64,000 nt of DNA from Omphalotus guepiniiformis. Its lineage: Eukaryota > Basidiomycota > Agaricomycetes > Agaricales > Omphalotaceae. This document shows positions 56,769 to 64,000 of this stretch, one piece after another. The position numbers and the translations under genes were made by a program. How positions within the stretch are numbered: position 1 is the stretch's first letter; each line of letters begins with the position of its first letter. Location: NCBI GenBank assembly GCA_028554645.1, contig JAQOOI010000076.1, positions 930,001 through 994,000 of the forward strand. Reading direction: 5' to 3'. The notes under the pieces are model-generated. The model had not been told where the DNA came from. It ran no database searches and saw only the letters and a program-made list of their open reading frames with translations.

Positions 56769-58654
56769 TTAATTACCATGGACTGTTATAGCTTCTCTTA
56801 GGCCTCTAATCTCGTCCAAGGATTCCAGTCTGACACCCTTCGCCGTGCTCTCCACTGCAGACAAGGGCGACACGTCAAGTTCTTTATAGTTGCTCCAAAT
56901 ACGTTCAATCCGTTCTCTCGGCCATTGATCAGGATGACAATTTTCCGGGTCGCAAACAAGCAGCCAGACAGCATCATATCCACCCGCTGTGTGATATCGG
57001 TAATGGGTGACAGAGACGGCAAAGATTTTTATAGGAAACGTACCACCAGGAACTCCCCCTCCGATGACTCCGGCTTGTGACACGCAAGCATCCAGCAATT
57101 TTGTCTGTTCGATAGGTTCGATAGGTACAGCAGCCAAGCTACCCATCTCACGCATCTTCGCTCGTATTGCCTAAACAGTACATGGAGCTTCTTATTGGAA
57201 ATAGCGGGGGGAACTCTGTACTTCTGATATATCATGCGCTTCATGGAACGTTTGATTCACCACAGCTTCTTCCGGTGGGCTGGAAGGATCGGCAGTCCAC
57301 TAGAAGACACAAAATATCAATGTTTGTAATGTGAATGTCGGGCTTGAGATACGCTACCTGTACTGGCTGTAACGAGGAAATGTATTTGATGACCTTGCGA
57401 TAAGTCGTGGGGTCTTGTGCGTATAAAGAAGATAGTTTCATGAGAGTCGCAGCTAGCGATTGGTTGAGTTTATCGATGGTGTTCCATAAGTTATTAGCTA
57501 ATTGGACCGTCTAGTTAAGTGTCCTGTCAATGAAATGGAAGAACGAACCCTTGATGCTATCTTCCTTACGCCACTTGAGAACTTTGCCTACGAGAGAGGG
57601 AGTATCGCTCCCTGCATCGACATCGGCAAGCATGAGCCGTGTGAGGGGAGGAAGCTGAAACGGCTGTATACGGTGGTTCCAAGCTTTGTTAGAGGGCGAT
57701 ACGAATGGTGCAATAGCATTCGGCCGTGTCTGTGAACGACTCTGTAAGTAAACCTTAAAGGCTGAATTACCCAGAAATGAGTTTACCGAGGCATCCCCCA
57801 TGAGTGGTTGAAGTACGGCGGGGTCAAAGCGAGTGTACAGGTGGCTTCCAAATACCGCTGCAGAGACATCGAACCCACTGCCGACCTTGCCTTGGGCCAG
57901 ACAGTGAATGAACTGGGCTAGATTGTGGGCCAAGTTCCGTCCTTCGGACTGTTCATCAGAGAAGGAACTTGGCGGAATGACATCTAAATGAAGGAGCAAC
58001 GCCGAGACTAGAGAAGTTATGAGAGCTGCAGATGACCCTAGGCCGGTCTTGTGAACGTCAGAGAGCGGTACACCTTGTGGACAGAACGGCTGTATTGAAG
58101 ACAGAGATGCCAAGGTCCGTGGCAGGTTCAATGATTCCAACTTGAAGAACAGTCAGCGAACCCAAGTGAAGTTTACACGTTGGACCCACACCTGTGCTCT
58201 TTGAGAATAAAAGTCGTTGTCACCAACAATGGCGATGTCTAGCCCATGAGAAAATATTTGTTTGAGAGCGCTTGTGCCCTTGACTTCCGAAGCAAAGGAT
58301 ATTGTGTTTTGTAGAGCTAGGTGAACAAACTTATTCCTGCTCGTGCTAACAGGTCGCGATCGAAGATGATCAAAGATGGATTTACAAGCGATCGGATGAT
58401 TGCAGACCTCACTTTTCTGGAGAATCTTGTACAGAGACAGAGGGGTCAAAATGAACAGTATATGTCCACGTCGCCTTGTCGAATTGGGGTGAGCGAACTT
58501 GAACTGTACCTGGGGCACTTGCTGAAGGCTGTATGACAGTATAGAAACGCGAAGAAGTGGACACAACAATGCCAGAATACGCAGGATCGAGGACAAGGTA
58601 GCCGCCAGCGACCAGGACTTTGCCAGGAGCAGAGATGACAGTTGACTGGGACAT
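56769..58654 (-). CDS. ERG8: Phosphomevalonate kinase
   Basis: Phosphomevalonate kinase makes mevalonate pyrophosphate in the sterol/isoprenoid pathway. MSQSTVISAPGKVLVAGGYL at 58654 starts the GHMP kinase fold; VLVAGGYLVLDPAYSGIVVS is characteristic. The ATP loop is DVHKTGLGSSAALITSLVSA. FIHCLAQGKVGSGFDVSAAV is the family central block, and the C-terminal GHMP motif is ACVSQAGVIGGGVPGAGGYD, assembled over an intron. The end LESLDEIRGLREAITVHGN completes the protein. An in-frame ATG at 58687 would add 11 residues; 58654 matches the usual start. About eight introns. The HEM15 stop is 200 nt upstream, tandem on the same strand. Confidence 0.93.
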
Positions 58655-58854
58655 TGTGAAGGTACGTTCTGAGGGGGGGAAAAACAATTCGCGGTATTTG
58701 AGTGCTCATTTACACACAACATATCTGATGAGATAAGCCAAGACACGTCTGGGTCCACAGTGGTCCAACCCCGCGCAACAACAAGTAATCGTAACTCATT
58801 CTAACGCTAATCTACCCGGTCTATCCCCTTAAGAATACATCCATTTTATCCATT

Positions 58855-60303
58855 TTATCTTCCTCCTCGAGCAAACCATGCCTTTTGTTCTCCACACGTT
58901 GCGTTCGTACAGCCCGGACAACGTAGTGCCATTTGAATGCTTGTAGGGTTGGCCTCGTGTGATGTCTGCCGACGGAGATGCTCAGATGTGATGTCCGCAA
59001 GCGCTCGAATGAACACGGCCGAGTCATTCAGGGATTCAGCACGTTGCACTTCTATTCCATGCTACGCGACGGCATTAGTCTGAGGTTGAAACAGGTCCAG
59101 TCGTATCACTTACCTCCCGCGCCTCCTTCGCATATTCCAAGTCGAGTTCGTACAAAGTCTCGATGTGATCGCTCGTAAATGCTATAGGAACCAGGACCAC
59201 TTGCTTCTTTCCTAGACGGGCTAATCCTTTGAGAGCCTCTCCGGTTTGCATCCCCATCCATGCAGAAGGGCCGACTTGGGATTGCCAGACCAGTCGATAA
59301 GGATTGGAATGTCCGAGTCTGTCCATCACAGCAGACACGGAGGCCGAAACCTCGAGGACATAAGGGTCTCCGCGGTTTACTACGGACATGGGAAGTGAAT
59401 GCGCAGAGAAGAGCAACACGGTTTCGGAGCGTGTGGACTCGGGAAACTTCTGCAGGGCAGCTTCAATGTTCTGGGCAACCGCCTATACATGCAGCGACAA
59501 AGGAATTTGTTTCAGTCGTTTTCAGTTGTCATGACCCATTCAGGTTCATAATAAAAATGAAGAGATCGCTAATAACTTACCTCAATGAAACCTGAATGAG
59601 TTCCCCATCGGTCAATGACGCTCCATTCAATATCGTGGCCGAAGTGTCCATTCTTGCCTCTCCTAAAAAGCTCGTTTAAACTGCTTCCGGTCGTACTGCA
59701 ACTGTATTGCGGATATTGCGTGAAGGCAATAGCCCGCGTCACGCCGTCGGCCTTCATCTGTTGAGCAGTTTCTTCGGTCAAAGGGTTGGCATACCTGAAG
59801 GCGACGTAAGCCTTATGAGGTGCAGTTGCAGGGTGCAATTCATCCAGTAATTTAGCCATTCCATCTCCCTGAATTCGTGTGTATTTGAGAATCGGAGACC
59901 CTCCTCCAATATCGGTGTACTGTTGTTCAATTTTGGGTGTCCGTCTCCTCGCGATGAGTGGTGCCAGAATACGTTGGAATGGCAATGGGATTAGGTCGCC
60001 ATCGGAGAACAGATTTTTTAAAAAGTCATGAGTCTCCGAAACCTGTAGGCGCGTAGGTGAAGACGCGAGATTGCATGACGACATGGCCCAGAACTCACTG
60101 TGGAAGGACCGCCCATGTTCAGCATGACAATAGCTGAATATGAAATAGGTATATATTCAATATCTTGTAAGGATAACACCACAAACCTGTAGGACTATTC
60201 CACGTCAATCTCTATCAGTAGCGCAATAATTGAACACAAGCTACCTTTTTCCAGCTGAGGGCGTTTTATGCAAAGATGCGAGAGAACGAGACATGGAGTG
60301 CAT
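58855..60303 (-). CDS. HEM15: Ferrochelatase, mitochondrial, [2Fe-2S] type
   Basis: Ferrochelatase inserts Fe2+ into protoporphyrin IX at the mitochondrial inner membrane. A basic leader [19 protein letters not shown] is followed, over a short intron of uncertain ends, by [20 protein letters not shown]. Core blocks include [35 protein letters not shown] (here [20 protein letters not shown]), [20 protein letters not shown] with the catalytic His, [20 protein letters not shown] and [19 protein letters not shown]. The C-terminus [20 protein letters not shown] has the Cx2Cx4C pattern of the [2Fe-2S] ligands; the fourth may be the Cys in QYSCSTTG. Saccharomyces lacks this cluster, so the enzyme is of the S. 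pombe/animal type. Start codon at 60303 and the first intron are the least certain parts. Confidence 0.9.
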
Positions 60304-60680
60304 GCAAGGTCTCCATCTTGCAGATGAGAGCGTCATGGTTGAAGAAAAAGAGAGGAACAGAGTGTGTATTTGAACGTTGTCATCGTCGACCGCAACCTCG
60401 GTTTGCGTCACGTCGCCGTGCGAAGATTCAACACTATTTCGCGTCAGCCAGTGGCACTCAATCTGTTAGTATTACCGACTCCGACAGTCTCTCACCCACA
60501 GATATGAGTCTTTCCAAAGTCCAAACAAAATCGTAAAGATGAATAAATCCTATGGCTACAAGTACTAGTAGCATGTAAGCTATGAATATAATGCGAGGTA
60601 CAATAAAAAGCACAACGAGTTTACTACAGTGGTGAAATGGCGAGAATACGTGGCGCACTGTCCCAATCGAGTTCATGAAA

Positions 60681-61372
60681 TTACGGCTCGGATATGGACA
60701 GGCCCGGGTCAAAGCGTGAGTATGCCGGGGGAGGCGTATGCGGCATAGATCGATCATTAACAGAGTTGGGCGTTTCAGAGGAGGTGAAATTGACCGCTCC
60801 ACCAGCGATAACAGTCCTATGCGTCGGACGAGCGACAGTCGAATACCTCGGAACTTGGCTACGAATGACGGAACCGAATCGAGGTGGGTGAGAACCGCTA
60901 GGGCGTGAAGAAGAAATCCTATGTTCAACTTCGCTGCGTGGAACATGAGAAGAGGGACGAGTGTGGTGGCTTCCTGGCCGCATGGGACGGGAAATCAGGT
61001 CAGGGGAAAGAGAAGGACGAGGTTGCACCAATTCAAGAACGCGGGTCGAACCCAGACCTCGAAAACGACCACATTGTGTTGTCCGTGAACGCGAATGACT
61101 TTGCTCTACCTGAAATTGAAATAAGTTATATTCACCAATGCCCCGAGTTTGTATTTCTTACTTGCTCATCTCTCCTCCACGACAGTAAAACCTTCGATTT
61201 TTGTACGATCCGATTCATGCGCAAGCGACTGAAAGACTGAATCAACCCTCGTGTTCCCTGTATAAACTTTATGTGAGCCATGATGCTTGAGAGTGAAAGA
61301 GTGACACACCTTGGCTGCAGGCTGAGCACACGCTTCCTGTGTCGTTTGAGAGGCAGATGCAGGCCTGCGCAT
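60681..61372 (-). CDS. Hypothetical basic protein with PPPAY motif
   Basis: Three exons join in frame: MRRPASASQTTQEACAQPAA; GTRGLIQSFSRLRMNRIVQK and LLSWRRDEQ; VEQSHSRSRTTQCGRFRGLG to the end. Introns have gtgtgt..acag and gtaaga..tcag ends. The product of about 170 residues is rich in Arg, Ser and Pro (LSPDLISRPMRPGSHHTRPS) and ends with MPHTPPPAYSRFDPGLSISE. No domain is recognised; it seems disordered. The PPPAY could bind WW domains. A start at 61474 in the same frame would add a hydrophobic leader. Located between HEM15 and SDH2, divergent from SDH2. Confidence 0.4.
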
Positions 61373-61815
61373 CGTGAGCAAAAGAAAAGGGGAGCCATCT
61401 TCGAGAGGACAAATGATATAGGTGGACCAGGAAACAATGCAAGGGGGCAAATGACAAAGAGCTAGCTGAGACACGGATCAAGTTTCCGTTTGTGAAGACG
61501 TCAGTGTAGATGCTCTGTACACATATGAAATGGACATCATTTCCAGTAATTTGTAGATAAGAGATCGGCATTGTTCATAGTTGACGCTTGTGAAGTTTGA
61601 AATTTGAAGCCTTGAAGCTTTGAAGCATAAAGTGTGCATAAAGTTAAACAAAGGACTGAGTGGCGTAGCTTGAGTAACCCTAACCTAGTGTACGTTCTCA
61701 TCAATTCGCGCGTTTTGATTGGGCGACCGGCAAGACCCGGCATCCCGAATATTCACGCGACAGAGGCCGAAGCCATATACACTTGCTGGACAACTCTCCT
61801 CCGCTCACCGCCAGC

Positions 61816-63014
61816 ATGTCTCTTCTTACCGTAGCTCGTCGTCTCCCCAGGGCGAGTGTCTCAAGCTCTCTCGCAGAAGCTCGCGCTTTTGCTACATCTG
61901 CTTCCAGGTTCCAAGCTGAGCCCCTTCAGAAACCAGTGTTGACGAAGGAGTTCAAGATCTACCGTTGGGTAAGACTCGTACTTAGGCAGGGTCACTTTTA
62001 CTCGTATTCATCAAATCTTTATGATAGAATCCAGATGAACCCGCCGCCAAACCCACTCTGCAATCGTATTCGATTGATCTCAACCAGACTGGCCCTATGG
62101 TGAGTAACAAGCAACCAGCCTAGTTCCCGAGTATTACAGTGATCTGAGACAACTCTTTTTTCAGATTCTTGATGCTCTCATCAAGATTAAGAACGAGATT
62201 GACCCTACTTTGACTTTCCGTCGTTCTTGCAGAGAGGGTATTTGCGGCTCTTGTGCAATGAATATCAATGGGCAAAACACGCTTGCCTGCCTCTGCCGTA
62301 TCGACAGGGACTCGTCTAAGGACACCAAGATCTATCCCCTTCCCCACAGTGCGTATTGTACTCATATCTTTATTCGAGCTATCAAAAACTCAATTCGGCT
62401 TAGTGTACATTGTCAAGGATCTCGTCCCCGACCTGACTCACTTCTACAAACAATACAAATCTATTCAGCCCTACCTACAGAACGACAATCCTCCTGAGAA
62501 GGGTGAGTATCGCCTTTGATTCGATTCCACTGTGGATCGCGCACCTATCCTTGCTCAACACTTAACTCCGCGTATCTCCGTAGGTGAATTCCTTCAATCC
62601 CAGGAGGACCGTCGCAAGCTTGATGGTCTATACGAGTGCATCCTATGTGCTTGTTGTTCGACATCTTGCCCTTCATATTGGTGGAATCAGGACGAGTATC
62701 TCGGACCAGCTACCCTAATGCAAGCATACCGATGGATTGCAGATTCTCGGGTATGTGAATTGACTTGTCTCATATGCAGCTCTCTCAATATTCTTCCAGG
62801 ACTCGTACGGTGCAAAGCGTAAGGAGCTTCTCCAGAACGAGTTGAGCTTGTACAGATGTCACACTATCTTTAACTGTGAGTATCTAACTGAGATGTGTTC
62901 GGGTCAATTCGTTATACTAATCCTCCTACAATCGCAGGCGCCCGAACTTGCCCGAAGGGTCTCAATCCTGCCGCTGCCATTGCAAAGATTAAGCTTGAAC
63001 TTGCGGCGGAATAA
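61816..63014 (+). CDS. SDH2: Succinate dehydrogenase iron-sulphur subunit
   Basis: Sdh2 carries electrons from flavin to ubiquinone in complex [22 protein letters not shown] and the following [12 protein letters not shown] form a mitochondrial presequence. Mature part: [20 protein letters not shown], then [12 protein letters not shown]. The [2Fe-2S] ligands are in [20 protein letters not shown] and AC. The [4Fe-4S] site is [20 protein letters not shown] and the [3Fe-4S] site is [20 protein letters not shown]. The C-terminus [13 protein letters not shown] is normal. Introns split the gene at IYRW, PM, PH|MYIVKDL, EKG|EF, SR|DSYG and NC|ARTC, all with GT..AG ends. The PHMYIV junction is made by a phase-1 intron ending near 62400. 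Confidence 0.95.
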
Positions 63015-63381
63015 ACTTAATCCGGCCTTGTTAGTGCTTGGTTCATGTGTTTTGCTTAAAAGATAAGCATCGTATCGGGTACACTGGAGCACTTTTGGCA
63101 GAGCGGAAGGCCCAAGAAAAGTGTAGTCTTGTAAATCAGTCTCATTATTCATTGCATCTTGTGCGGTTTGTTCAATGTCTTTACTTGCATTAATGGATAC
63201 TTGACATTATACACCATGTCCATTCGTCGGCATTCACTTCCTTTCTGTTGCGACAAGAGGCCGTTGCGTTTCCTCGAGGTTTCAAAATCACGAATTCGGA
63301 CGTTGGTTGCAAAAATACATCGGAATTTCAGAGTGCTCGTAGAGTTTTTGTGAGTTGTGGAAAGATCTATGTTCTGCGCCT

Positions 63382-63919
63382 TTAGCCGATTTCATGCTCG
63401 GCCAAGAGCTAATAATCGAATCAGTCAAAGCGGGTTGAAGATGAAAGAACCAGGTACCATGTTCGGGATGCCGTTTGATATAGGGTAGTTGTGCTGGCAA
63501 TTAGGACAAATCATGCTTCCCTCCTCGACGTGAATCTGTTAAAGGATTGACCTTCAGCTACAGAGTAACCGCAACAGTAGTAATGTGAATCTCTAGTAAG
63601 ACATGATGCAGACTTTTCAAAAAATCATCATCGACCATCTCAGGTTGTTCCTGTGGGAGCGATGTATCACCTAGCTAAACGAGAAAAAACAGTCAATATA
63701 TGCGCATGAAAATTCAAAGCAGAAGTCTTTCCATAGCTGCTTCGCGCTATCAACCAACGCCCTCCATTCAAGCTTGGGCAAAAAAGTCTTGAGGAAATCA
63801 GGGTTGAATTCAGCCTCGCGTAGCTCGATCTGTACGTCTTGAAATTGAAGTGGAAAATTATTGGACGTGCATCCTTTTGCATGGCAAGCAAGGAGATTGT
63901 GTGTTATTAGGCGTACCAT
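63382..63919 (-). CDS. TRM112: Multifunctional methyltransferase partner Trm112
   Basis: Trm112 is the zinc-binding activator of Trm9, Trm11, Mtq2 and Bud23 methyltransferases. MVRLITHNLLACHAKGCTSN carries the CxxxxC zinc pair. EFNPDFLKTFLPKLEWRALV and DSAKQ end exon 1. LGDTSLPQEQPEMVDDDFLK and SLHHVLLE form exon 2. IHVEEGSMICPNCQHNYPIS and NGIPNM form exon 3 with the CPNC pair, and LLAEHEIG ends the protein after a normal intron (gtacct..ttag). The first two introns, placed by conservation, have non-GT donors (see findings): 63675-63736 starts CTATGG and 63536-63590 starts ATTCAC. Canonical in-frame alternatives exist but delete VDSAKQ or insert five or six residues. Unspliced, exon 1 would stop at 63671. 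Confidence 0.88.
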
Positions 63920-64000
63920 CGCGGTGTAGGCGAGAAGAACGCGGTGGCCTAAAATGGCAACTTTTGCTTGCCTTCCACTTTCATGCGTCCACCTTCGCCT
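63920..64000. other. Right edge, promoter of TRM112
   Basis: The last 81 nt lie upstream of the TRM112 start. No gene is recognisable. Confidence 0.4.

Noticed and set aside
63536..63590. AT-AC (U12-type) intron in TRM112
   Set aside because: One slide of the repeat gives AT..AC ends and TCCTTTAAC resembles a U12 branch site, but the donor lacks the ATATCCTT consensus and U12 introns are not expected here.
48557..63919. A functional iron cluster made of NAR1, HEM15, SDH2 and others
   Set aside because: Genes are on both strands, interspersed with unrelated genes and each is a universal housekeeping gene; no shared regulatory motif was seen.
1..64000. Transposons, CRISPR arrays, secondary-metabolite cluster
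   Set aside because: No transposase, integrase, reverse transcriptase, spaced direct-repeat array, NRPS, PKS or terpene cyclase signature was found.

Overview
The window is a gene-dense stretch of a fungal nuclear genome. Most genes carry several short introns of about 45-65 nt with GT..AG ends and spacers are short. Domain content (GH71 and PL14 secreted enzymes, an Msy-type mechanosensitive channel, a TOM1/HUWE1 giant HECT ligase, a [2Fe-2S]-type ferrochelatase) and protein style point to a basidiomycete, probably an Agaricomycete. The species cannot be named from sequence alone. No rRNA, convincing tRNA, CRISPR array, intact transposon or biosynthetic cluster was seen. All gene models are splice models read by eye; boundaries are given as first to last coding base with introns included.

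Layout. 0-4 kb: a PA-TM-RING ubiquitin ligase cut by the left edge (-), allantoinase (-), a Yippee-family zinc protein (+). 4.1-6.5 kb: non-coding. 6.5-17 kb: GH71 alpha-1,3-glucanase (-), a TBC Rab-GAP (+), an ADCK1/Mcp2-like mitochondrial kinase (+), mitochondrial GatB/PET112 (-), the PC4 coactivator SUB1 (-). 17.3-29.3 kb: one 12-kb TOM1/HUWE1-type HECT ligase (+). 29.4 kb: a small broken transportin fragment. 30-37.6 kb: quinone oxidoreductase (+), an RRN5-like SANT/histone-fold protein (-), an acyl-CoA ligase (-), a doubtful small gene (-). 37.7-50.6 kb: RNA polymerase II subunit RPB3 with a Gly/Trp-rich tail (+), an MscS channel with an EF hand (-), a four-TM protein (+), a doubtful coding patch, a Tlg2/syntaxin-16 SNARE (-), and NAR1 (-). 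51-54.3 kb: a PPxY membrane protein (-) and a GPI-type PL14 lyase (-). 54.5-64 kb: a vacuolar-type amino acid transporter (+), ERG8 (-), HEM15 (-), a PPxY hypothetical (-), SDH2 (+) and TRM112 (-).

The genes are mostly unrelated housekeeping functions and do not form an operon-like system. Loose themes are iron-sulphur/mitochondrial biology (NAR1, HEM15, SDH2, GatB, ADCK1), ubiquitin (PA-TM-RING, TOM1, two PPxY proteins), transcription (SUB1, RRN5-like, RPB3) and endomembrane traffic (TBC, Tlg2). I found no undescribed multi-gene system. The most interesting points are the RPB3 WG/GW tail, two TRM112 introns lacking GT donors, the decayed transportin fragment, and adjacent perfect palindromes inside a membrane-protein gene.
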